Positions 33,401 through 45,400 of a DNA stretch of 64,000 bases are shown in pieces. The stretch's first letter is position 1; the number at the start of each line of letters is the position of its first letter. Source of the stretch: Atherinomorus stipes (Eukaryota > Chordata > Actinopteri > Atheriniformes > Atherinidae); assembly GCA_023101725.1 (NCBI GenBank), contig JALJCO010013441.1, positions 1 through 64,000 of the forward strand, in the 5' to 3' direction. The notes under the pieces were generated by a model, which saw only the letters and a program-made list of their open reading frames with translations, had not been told where the DNA came from and searched no databases. Made by a program: the position numbers and the translations under genes.

Positions 33401-36400
33401 CGACAAAGCTGGGATAGAAATGCTACAAAGCCTCAATGAAACAGCTACAAAAGCTGCAATGAAGCAGCGGCGAAGCAGCGGCGAAGCAGCGGCGAAGCAG
33501 CGACAAAAGCTGCGACGAAACAGCGACAAAGCTGCAACTAAACAGCGACAAAGCTGCGACGAAGCAGCGACGAATCTGCGATGAAACAGCTACAATGCTG
33601 CGACAAAAAAGTGACAAAGCTGCGACAAAACTGCGAAGAAGCAGCGACAAAGCTGGGATAAAAATGATACAAAGCCTCGATGAAACAGCTACAAAAGCTG
33701 CGAGAAGAGGGGAAGCAGCGACAAAAGGGGGAGTAATGAAAGGACAAAGCTGCAACTAAACAGCGACAAAGCTGCAACTAAAGAGCGACAAAGCTGCAAC
33801 TAAACAGCGACAAAGCTGCGATGAAGCGACAAAGCTGCAACTAAACAGCGACAAAGCTGCAACTAAACAGCGACAAAGCTGCGATGAAGCAGCGACAAAA
33901 GCTGCGACGAAACAGCGACAAAGCTGCAACTAAACAGCGACAAAGCTGCGATGAAGCAGCGACAAAAGCTGCGACGAAGCAGCGACAAAGCTGCGATGAA
34001 GCAGCGATGAAGCAGCGATGAAGCAGCGACAAAGCTGTGACAAAGCAAAGACAGAGCGGCATTGAAAATGCGACAAAACAGTGACGAAGCTGCAGTGAAA
34101 CTGAGCTGAAGGGAGGAAACTTCATTTTCCAGGACAACTCAAGCTTTTCCAGAACATTTGACTCTTTTTTTCTCATTTTCCACGTGTTTTCCATGACTGT
34201 AAAAATGTTCGATCATTTTCCAGGTCTTCCAGGACGCGTGGGAACCCTGCTCTTAAACATTACTTTGTTGTTTTCTAGCTTTTTAACCTTTAACTCTCCT
34301 CTGAAAACAACAAAAACAGCCTACAGCGTGAAGTCAGACCTACTTTTTCTCCATGCTCTGCTTGTCCTTGGTTATATCTCCCAGCCGCTGCTCCAGGTTA
34401 TCGCAGCGCTCCAGCGTCTCCTTAAACTTAGCCTTCATGTTGTTGATCTAAAAGAGAAAATGTAAAAACAATGAGGCGCGACTTCTGATCCGAGATCAGA
34501 AAATGGGACAAAAAAGCAGCGCTGTACCTCCTCGGCCGTCTCCTTCTCCAGATGAACAATCTTATTCTCCCAGTAAATCCTCTGAGACTCCAGCTGACTC
34601 GTCAGCAGGTACGAATACTGCAGGCAGGAAAAGTTCATCAGCACCTTCTCGCCTTTTCCAAACCAACAAAAGCAAGTACTCACCTCCAACTGAAGCGCGT
34701 CGATCTTCTCGGCTTGGCAGGTGTCTCCTTCACATTCAAACTGCACCATCTTCCCATCCGTCTTACTGGCCACGAGCCGGTGCACATAGTTATCTGGTTA
34801 CAAGAGATGGCGAAGATCAGAAAAACAGAGACTGGGAAAGAAATATTTAATGTTTAGAGAGAGAAAACACCACATTTGCTGCTTCCAGCTCCGCAAACTA
34901 AAATTTAATTTAATAAAATCTGAGTTTCTTTAACTTTTAGCTGGACTTCACCAAGGTAACTATAGTTAACTAAAACTAACAAAAAGCGAAAAACTAAGAT
35001 TGAAAAAACATTTTCGCTAACTGAAATAAAAATGACAGTTTTTTAAAAACCGATACTGTATTTCGTCTTTATAAAACTAACTAAAATTAACTAAAATTAT
35101 TGTAAAAATCTCCTTATTTTTAGTCTCTTTGACGACCTTGAATGTCACACCAGACAAAGTTGTATAATTTACCAGAAAAAACCCCCCAAAAACCTAAAAC
35201 CAACACTGAAACTAAACTAAAACTACGCTGCTTTTTTAAACAGCTGCTTTATAAGCTTTTTAAGGTGACAACTTGACCGTCTATCTGCTAAAATGAAGGA
35301 TTAAATTAAAGCAACTTTGTCTTTAAACATGGTCTTCATCAACAGTTCTTCAGCTTATTTATCTGGACATTTTCTGTAACTCATTTTCAGTCCACTCATC
35401 AAACCTGACCATTTTCAGAGAAATGTGTTGTGTTTTTAAGCCAATAAAGGCTCCAACTCCAGGGACGAACCAGACACATAACAGACAACTTGGCACAGAA
35501 CCAGTTTAAAATGGATCTTTAGGCTCTTCGTCACAAAGAAATATCATTTGTTTCTGTTTCTTTAATGTGAAAACCAGCAAACCGTCTGAGAGGAATCAAC
35601 AAACTGATTCCCAAACAGCTGGTAGCTGGAAACTTGGCATGACTCAGCATTTAGCAGGAACTGGGCACGTGGAGGACAGAAGAAGAATCAGCACTAAAAA
35701 ACTGCATTATCTGATACCAGTATCTGATATCAGGCTGATATTGGTTAAAAATGTGGATCGGAATGCATTAAAATTAAGAATAGACCGATACATCGGCCGG
35801 CTGATTTTTTTTTTTTTTACTGGTCGATACATCAGGTGTGTTGGGCGATACCCCCACACAGCATAATTTATAGACAGGCATCTGTTCAGACAGCAGTTTA
35901 TATACATTTATATATTTATTACATGTTTGTTTCTTTTTTATTTATTTATTTAAAGTGCTTTTTATTTTATCTTAAGAGTTTTCAAAATTAGTTTTCATTT
36001 TGTCCTTCATAACATCAATTTTGGGGGTCAAATGCAGTATTGGCCCCAAATATTGGCAGGTGGTATCCAAGGTTACAACAGTTTTGTAGTTTTAATTAGT
36101 TGCAGTTTTTATGATTTTTAGTCAAAAATCTATTTTTGACTTTTTGTTTTTCAATTCAGTTAGTTTTAATTAATTTTTTAGCAGGTTTGCTAGGTTTTAT
36201 TAGTTTTTTTTTTCGGAAATGCTTAGTTTTAGTTTAGTTTTTATTAGCCTCAATGTTAATTTTAGATACGATACTGTAATTTTGGCCGATATCCGATATT
36301 TTAAAAATCATGTGGTCAATAACCGATATCGATGCCAATATTAAAGCTAGGTTTTATTAGTTTTTATTTTTCGGCAATGCTTAGTTTTAGTTTAGTTTTT

Positions 36401-39400
36401 ATTAGTTTCAGTGTTAATTTTAGATACGATACTGTAATTTTGGCCGATATCCGATATTTTAAAACTCATGTGGCCAATAACGGATATCGATGCCAATATT
36501 AAAGCTGGAAAAAAAATAAGCAGTCATTGGAAATAGCAGTTTTGTTATTTTAAAAATAGGGGGGGATTATCGATGCACTGGAATATCGCAATATTTTCAT
36601 ATATCAAATTGATATTTAAAAACGCTGTATTGATCTATTTTACTAACAAAATCTTGCGAGATTTCATTGTTCTTTTACAAAATCTCACGATATTTTGTGA
36701 ATTTTTGTGAGATTTCATAACAGAATGATGAAATATCGTGAGATTTTGTTAGTAAAATAGATCAATACAGCATTTTTAAATGTTAATGATATCAGCATAT
36801 GAAAAACTCTCGACATTTTTTGTGAATTCTCGCAAGGTTTCGTCACAGAATGATGAAATATCACGAGATTTCATGAGTAAAATAGATTAATACCCTCCTT
36901 TTAAATGTCAATATGATATCACCATATGAAAATATTGTGAAATTTTTTGTGAATTCTCACGAGATTTCGTAACAGAACGGTGAAATATCGCCAGATTTTG
37001 TTAGCAAAATAGATTGATACCGCGTTTTTGAATGTTAATATATCAGCATATGAAAATATTGCGTTATTTCAGTGTATCTATATTTTTTCCCATCCTTTAG
37101 AAGTTTTAAAGTCGGTAAAAAAAGAGGTTGTTGAAGTTTTTTTTAAGACTTTAGCAACAGCAGTCCGATCGGTTTAATATCGGTTGGGTGGCCGATGTCC
37201 GATACTGAGTTTTAAAGCCGATATCAATAGGGGCTGATTATATCGTGCATCCCTAGGTTTATGTATTAAACAAACTTACAAAGATTATGCAAAGTTTTTG
37301 CAATAACTTAAGCTAGTTTTAGTTCGTTTTGCAAAGACAAGTTTCAGTTATCGTTTTTTATAAAACTGCCATTTTTACTTCAATTAACGAAAATGGTTTT
37401 TTAATTTTAGTTTTTTCGTTAGTTTTAGTTAACTATAATAACCTTGGTTAGGATCTATCGACCATCGGCTGATAAAGAAATATCGGTAACGGTCCTAAAA
37501 AATCTATATCGGTCGATCCTTGGTTAAAATTTGCTGATTCAGGCGCAGCGATCCTGGAAATTCATTCCAGTTTTTCCTTTAAAGCATTTCTTCCTGACTG
37601 GGTCTTCATTTATTTGTAATTGTTTTATATATTATTATGTTATTAAGTTTAAAATGCATCATAGCCATTGGTAAATGATAAATGGGTCAGTTTTTCCTCA
37701 TATTTACTGTCATGAACTTATTTCGTAACCAAGAATAAAATCAATCAGAGCAATATGCTTAATCTTTGGCCCAAATCACAGCTAAGTATCTATATCGGGC
37801 GATACTTGACCGATGGTATTGGAAGTGAAAAAGTTAGCAGGGGCCCTACACCATGTCCAGATCACCTGCTTGGACTCCGTACCTCCTGCGTAGTCCCAGA
37901 CTCGGTGGTTTGTGAGCTGCATGGCGTAAGTGTGCTGGGTTTCCTCGAAGTGCTTGTAGGCATGCCGGCTGACGTAGCGGCCGCAACCGATGTGCCCGCA
38001 GATCAGACAAATCCACAGGTTCTACAGCAGACGCCGACATCCGGGAAAAACACACGACGGTTAAACGGAAAACTAAAGAAAAGTCGAAAGATGATCGAGC
38101 CGGAGTGAAGATACGATTTACCTCCTGAACGCCACACTCAAAGCATTTGTTCTCCTCCACGGGTTCTGGCGTCTGGCAGTACCGACACACGGGACACCTG
38201 CAAACACAACACGCTCAGCTGTGAGCAGTAAACCTTTGTAGAGAGCAGAATACACAGGAAGAACAAAAACAAAGGTGACATGAGGCCTGGAACAATCTCC
38301 AGAGGACAGAGTCAGGTGACTGACATCTGTCCCTTTGTTCACATTTAACCTCTTCTTGACCAGACCCTCCTGTACGGGAGGTAAAATGAGATCCTGCAGC
38401 CGAGAAGATGCTCGCAGACATCGGGAAGCAGCAATGCTAACATGTAGCATAGCAACATGACGGGTGAAAGTCAGCTGATGACTCCACCAAGCATCCAGAC
38501 ACAGTTCAGACCCCAACAATGAAAGCTGAGACTCTGCTGCTTACAGAGACGTCCGTCTCATCACTGTGGGACAGAAACTCATGGCAGCCAATCAGAGATC
38601 AGCTCTTATCTTCTTCTGTTTCAACCTAAGCCTTACTTTCTAGCGCAGAATATTTGCGATGAGCCCATCCGCTTTTTAGAGGATAACTTTAAAGATAAAG
38701 GATAACTTATACTTGAACTGGAGTCTTCTCAAACATACCACTTCCTCGTGGATTTACTGTGTCCCTGCTGTGTTCAGATATGGGGACATGTCGTGGATAG
38801 GTCGAATGTGGCGTCCACAGCGACGGCCATCCTTTCATCCCTTTTCTTGTGCAACATTTCCGCTCTGATGACACGAAGGTCAGACGGTAACATGTCCGCT
38901 GCAGCTCCGAGGTAAAAGACCGGAACGTTTGAATGCAAACGGTATAAAAGACAAAGTCAGCATTATCACTGCTTTCCAGAGCAAGTCTAGGAGGGGTTTA
39001 TACCAGTACTACCATGTACTATGTTTGCTTCACTTCTTTCTGGAGCCTCGTGGTGTCTCTAAGGTGAATGTGGGGCTTTCCCTGGATTCTCACTGACCAT
39101 TTATAGAGGTGTCCATCATCATCATCATCATTCCTAGGACTACTTCACTCACTCATAGTACTATTTAACTCAGCGCTAGTACTACTTTACTCATGCCTAG
39201 TACTACTTTACTTATGCCTAGTATTACTTTACTCATGCCTAGGACTACTTTACCCATGCCAAGTACTACTTTACCCATGCCTAGTACTACTTTACTCATG
39301 CATAGTACTACTTTACTCATGCATAGTACTACTTTACTCATGAAGTATTTTTTATTCCTAGCAATTACTTTACTCAAGTCTAGTACTACTTTACTCATGC

Positions 39401-42400
39401 CTAGTATTATTTTACTCACGCATAGTATTACTTTACTCATTCCTAGTACTAATTTACTCATGCCTAGTACTACTTTACTCCTACGATTATCTTACATATG
39501 CCTGGTTTTATTTTACTCATGTGTAGTACTAATTTACTCATGCCTAGAGTACTTTACGCCTACGATTATTTTACTTATGCCTGGTGTTACTTTACTTATG
39601 CCTAGTACTACTTTACTCAACTTTAGCACTACTTTACTCTGCCTAGTACTACTTTACTCATACAATTACTGCTTTACTCAAGTCTAGTATTACTTAACTC
39701 ATGCCATAGTACTACTTAACTCATACCTAGTACTACTTTACTCAACTTTACAATTATTTTACTTATGCCTGGTTTTATTTTACTCATGCCTAGTATTACT
39801 TAACTCATACCAAGTACTACTTTACTCAACTTCCTAGCACTAATTTACTATACTCTAGTACTACTTAACTCATGCCTAGTTCTACTTAACTCATTCCTAG
39901 TACTACTTTACTCATGCCTAGTATTACCTTACCCTACGCATAGTACTACTTTACTCATTCCTAGGATTACTTTACTCAAGTCTACTACTACTTTACTCAG
40001 GTCTAGTACTACTTTACTCATGCCTAGTACTACTCTACTCATGCCAATTACTATTACTTATCTGGTTTTATTTTACTCATACCAAGTACTACTTTACTCA
40101 ACTTTAGGACTACTTTACTCTAGTACTACTTTACTCATGCCAAGTACTGCTTTACTCAAGTCTAGTACTACTTAACTCATGCCAAGTACTACTTAACTCA
40201 TACCAAGTACTACTTTACTCAACTATAGTACAATTTTACTCATGCCAAGTACTACTCTACTCATGCCAAGTACTACTTAACTCATGCCAAGTACTACTTT
40301 ACTCAACTTTAGGACTACTTTACCTCTAGTACTACTTTACTCATGCCAAGTACCTAGCTTTACTCATGCCTAGTCTACTTTACTACTTAACTCATGCCAA
40401 GTACTACTTAACTCATACCAAGTACTACTTTACTCAACTATAGTATACAACTTTACTCATGCCAAGTACTACTTAACTCATACCAAGTACTACTTTACTC
40501 AACTATAGTACAACTTTACTCATGCCAAGTACTACTCTACTCATGCCAAGTACTACTTAACTCATACCAAGTATTACTTTACTCATACTTTAGGATTACT
40601 TTACTTCCTAGCACTACTTTACTCATGCCAAGTACTACTTTACTAATGCCTGCGATTATTTTACTCATGCCTAGTATTACTTAACTCATGCATAGTATTA
40701 CTTTACTTGTTCCTAGTACTATTTCACTCATTTCTAGATGAACTGAGCTGCTTCTCTCTGGTTTCCACTGAGACTAATGTGGTTTTCTTTTAGGACCAGA
40801 TCCACTTCCATGTTCTACTGTGTTCCATGTGCATTTACTCTGACGCAGTAACACGTATGTTGATTCTGACACTTCTGTAGTAATCTCACGTGTCTCAGCT
40901 TTCTGTAGAGACCAACATCCTTGTACATGTGAAGACGTTCTGTTATTTCAGACAGGAAGCAGGAAAAATGGGCCTGGTCAAGAAGAGGTTCGACTTCATT
41001 TCACACGCCGTCACATACATGCAGCAGCGCTGCAGCTGGTTTAACGTATTAAACCCCCTAAACTCACGAGGCGTCCTCCCACCGCTGCAGACACTGGCTG
41101 TGAAAGCTGTGGTTGCACAGAGTGGTGAGGATGCCGTTCACAGACTCGTCCATCCTCTCCAGGCACACGGTGCACTTTGGCAGCTCGGTCAGCTCCATCA
41201 CCGGCAGACTGGCTCCCTGAGGAAGAGGAGGAGGAGGAAATGATGAATCACAGACAGGAAGCTGCATCATTCATGGTCAAAGGTTGAATCCTTCCAGTCC
41301 TGAATAAATACAGTCTGGTTTTGTTCTTTATCAGCACTGGTTTTAACTGGAAATGATAATAAATCCTGAGGAAACGTTTGTTTGGCTTTTCTCACACAAT
41401 TCTCTACATTTTCATGTGTTTTTTACCTTCATATAAATCTGAGGAAAGCTGATAAACCACACGGTGGTTCTCAGCTTATGAGGATCGCTGCAGGGTGATG
41501 ATGTCCATAAGTTATGACATTTTAGCTGCAAATGCATCAATCAGCTGTTTATACAGCTCCGTTATAAATATTTATTTCATAAAACACAAACGTTTGTCTG
41601 ACAGCCAACACCTCTCGGAACATAACAGCAGTGATTGAGGCGCTTCATCCTCATTCAGGCTTTTTAAAATCTACTAACATGCTCTGACTTTTTCCCGCAG
41701 GGCTGTGCAATTAATCGAAATTTGATCGTGATTTCAATTTAGCATCAACCGATCTGTAAACCCATATAATCGAGTTGAAAGTTGCCATTTTCTTTACACA
41801 ATTTCTGAAAGTTATTCTTAAAGTGCTGATGACACGTTTGACATTTTTGACATTTTGATCTATGCAACAGAAACTAGCACAGTTTGAAGAAACATGGCTG
41901 TATTTCAGCATCTGACCAGACCGTGGCGCTGTTCGCAGAAACGGACGTGACGTCTGCCAGAGAACGTTCTCAGCTTATTTAACATCGAAGTCAACGGCTT
42001 CATTGCGGTTTTTAAGTTCCTTTCCCAGTTTTACAGACAAACAGTAACGACTCAGCCTTCTGTTGTATTGCCGGTTAATGTTTAAAAGCTCACAAGTACA
42101 GCGTTCGTTTATCAAAGATTCCGACAGATCCAGAATTTTATTTTGGATAAAGCAGCAGGTCGGACTCACCGGTTACCAGCGGGACATCTCTGCACGTCTC
42201 AGTCTACAGCTTCTGTTAAATGGAGCCGTTGAGACTTGGACTAACACATGGAACTGTGATCATGTCCTCTGGAATATTCTTTTTCTACCATCGTTGCTTC
42301 ACCACATCGGTCGAACAGCTGCTGCTCGGTTATATGAGGACATCTCCGGTCGTCAGATCTCCAGCTGCTTCCAAAGATGCATCCTTCCCTCCATCCTCAA

Positions 42401-45400
42401 CTTTAGAAACGGGAACTATTTAAAACTCTACTGCAACCATGGAAGTTATCTTCTTTTTTAAAGGCCGCGTAATTATTTGCCGCGTTAACAGCGAGCTAAT
42501 GCAGTGAACGAGTGCCTCGTCTCTTGTCACGCCCGGCCCTATCCAACCGGTTCAGCTCCTTACAGTTCTGAGTCGCTCGGTGTGTCGGCATCGCGGCTTT
42601 TAGCTGAACCGAGTGGACCTGAGGCTGGAAACGGACTGTAGACAGCTGACTACAGTTCAACTCCAGTTCTAGCTTGTAAAATAAAATTTGATGATCCACC
42701 ACACAAACCAGTTCCAGTCCAGCTGTTCTGGAGCATCTTTCACGTTTTCCACAACATAGATTATACATGTAACTCAATGAGCCGACTGCAACTCTGCATC
42801 TCACCGACGTCACATAATGGAGGTGCAGGTTTGCTCCTGAAAAGCTATTAGTGCTTAGCCGCGCCTCCTGAACACCAGATATTAGGGCTGGGAAAAAAAA
42901 TCAATACAATGAAATATCGTGATATTTTCATTTGCAGATTTCATATAGAGATTCAAAAATGCAATATTGATCTCTTTTACCAACGAAATCTCATGAGATT
43001 TCATAAGATAACGGTGAAATCTTGCGAGATTTCATAAGACACGCAAGCTTTCTTGACTGAATTACGAAATATCGCGAGATTTAATTAGTAAAATAGATCA
43101 ATACCACATTTTTACATATCGATATATCAGCATATGAAAATATCGTGATATTTCAGTGTATCGATTTTTTTCCCCAGCTTTACCAGATATTTACGTAAAT
43201 ACGCGTCTAGGTCTGAAACAATTAATCAAATTATTCGATTCAATCGATAAGAAAAAATAATTGATTAAAATTTTAGTAATCGATGCTTCGTTTAACTTTT
43301 AAAGTCCTGCTTCACGCATTGCTTCCGGTCTGTATAAACTATTTCCGGGCGCTCCCTACAGTGGGGGGCAGTAATGCACCTACTCACTGCGTGTCAATCA
43401 CAGTCTTTGGTGCCAATTTGGACTCATTATTACTCCACTGCATCTCAGTCACATCTTTAAAAACATAGGAAGAGCTTACCCAATTAATCAATTAATGGAT
43501 CGATTACAGGGGTAGATTAACCGACTAGTAAAATAATTGCTAGCTGCAGCTCTATACACGTCTGATTAACTTCTAACTGCACAGAACTACTTATTTGTCT
43601 TGGTGTGTTGTTGTATGGCAAAGTTACTGGAAGTTAAGGTCGTGTCATCAGCACTTAAAGTTAAAAGTTAATTTCAGTGGCTTCCACCCAGGCAATGAAT
43701 TTGTTGGGTTTCGTTAACAAAAATGTTAGCGTGGAACCAAAGCTTTATAAACTAAAGTTTATTTTGGGATATTTATTTATTTATTTTATTCTTAAAAAAT
43801 AGAGAAACTGTAGAACAGTTGGATACATTGTTTATTTTGGATACGTGTATTTCTCTATGTTTTTGCATTTATTTAATGTACAAAGTATATTTATTCTATT
43901 TATTAAATGTTTTACACACTGCAAAACAGCTATATAGATACATATTTGTAGCCTTTATTTTCAGTTTGAACATTTTGCATAAATTATCAATGAATGTTGT
44001 TTGAAAGAGAAAGAAATGCTAAAAAAAAATACATCATGTAACAAAAAAATAATTGTTTGAATAATCGTGATTTCAATATTGATCAGAATAATCATGATAA
44101 TGATTTTTTCCATAATCAAGCAGCCCTAATATGTAGAGCTGATTTGATTGGAGTCAGTGATCCCAGTAATCCTGCAGACTGGGAACCACAGCACGAGAAT
44201 ATTTACCTCCCCAGACTTTATAACCTCGGCTCGCTCCACGTAGACTAGCTGGCACACGGCTTCCTCGATGGAGTTGAACTGCCGTCCGTTGCAGGCCGTG
44301 TAAAAGCTGTCGGCATCCGCCTGAAACAAACAAAAATCTGTTTAAAAAAAATATATATTCGATAATTCCAAATATTTTAATAAAAGTTCAATTTTATTTT
44401 AAAAAAATCAAGTATACACATAAAATGTTTTACTTGTCTTTATACATGTACACTCATCTATGTCTGTGAAAACCTCTTAATAGGGATTCACAATATAATC
44501 AGCCCCCTATCGGTATCGGCCTATATCGGCCTTAAAACAGAGTATCGGACATCGGCCACCCCACCGATATTTGATCAATCAGCCCACTATTTTTAAAGTC
44601 TGAAAGAAAAACGAAAATTTTCTTCCTCTTCTTCTTCAAAAACTTCTTTTTTACAGACTTTAAAACTTCTAAAGACTAGGGGTGGGAAAAAGAAAACGAT
44701 ACACCTAAATATCGCAATATTTTCATATGCTGATATCATATTGACATTTTAAAACGTGTTATCGATCTATTTTACTAAGGGAATCTTGCGATATTTCATC
44801 ATTCTGTTACGAAATCTCGCGAGAATTCACAAAAAATGTCACAATATTTTCATATGCTGATATATTGACGTAAAAACGCGACATCGATCCATTTTACTAA
44901 CGAAATCTCGAGATATTTAATCGTTCTGCTCCAAAATCTCACGAGAATTAATGAAATATTGTAAGATTTTGTAAGTAAAATAAAGGGGGGAGGGGGGGGG
45001 AAAAAAAAAGATCAATATCGCATTTGTAAAATATCGATTTGATATTGGCATATGAAAATATCTCGATATTTCTGTGTATTGATATTTTTTCCCACCTCTA
45101 TCTTTCAAAGTGTTGGAAACGGATAACAAAACTACTATTTGAAATGACTGCTTATCGATACCTGTATTGATATCGGTAATCGGCCACATAAGTTTTAAAA
45201 TATCGGCATATCAGATATCGGCCAAAATTCCATTATCGTGCATCCCTCATTTTTAGGACCACTTGGAAAAGAATTTAATGCCCATTTCACGGCCACACGA
45301 GCAAAAACACAGATCCCCCCACAAAGATAAATTTTGGCCATCATTACCTCCATCTTTTATTGGTCCCCAGTTTGAAATTTTCTGCCAAACAACTCTTTAA

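Larger units (their letters stand above)
36068..37446. mobile_element. Family Z MITE split by an X/Y composite
   Basis: Left end CAAGGTTACAACAG, right end CTATAATAACCTTG. The X composite (locus D) is inside it, so Z was here first. No clean 8-bp duplication is visible now. Confidence 0.75.
41823..43654. mobile_element. Element V with GTGCTGATGACACG ends
   Basis: Perfect 14-bp inverted ends GTGCTGATGACACG / CGTGTCATCAGCAC, flanked by TTAAA on both sides (41818-41822, 43655-43659). No transposase. Contains a Y copy (42884-43182) and a hAT-like piece (about 43213-43553), giving at least three nesting levels. Confidence 0.65.
41698..44128. mobile_element. Probable large hAT-like repeat W, heavily invaded
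   Basis: Left end CAGGGCTGTGCAATTAATCG, right end AATCAAGCAGCCCTA; both have AATCGTGATTTCAAT words just inside. No target duplication found, so the pairing of these ends is inferred. It encloses element V (41823-43654). It fills most of the brap intron between exons 5 and 6. Confidence 0.45.

Noticed and set aside
32353..34194. Many long open frames on both strands, rich in Ser/Leu/Arg/Phe or Lys/Ala/Thr
   Set aside because: They are readings of a tandem array whose units are mostly multiples of three bases; no conserved domain, no codon bias, and several frames are open at once.
39165..39687. Overlapping frames with repeated [10 protein letters not shown] or [10 protein letters not shown] units
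   Set aside because: Both strands are open in the 21-bp minisatellite; intronic in brap.
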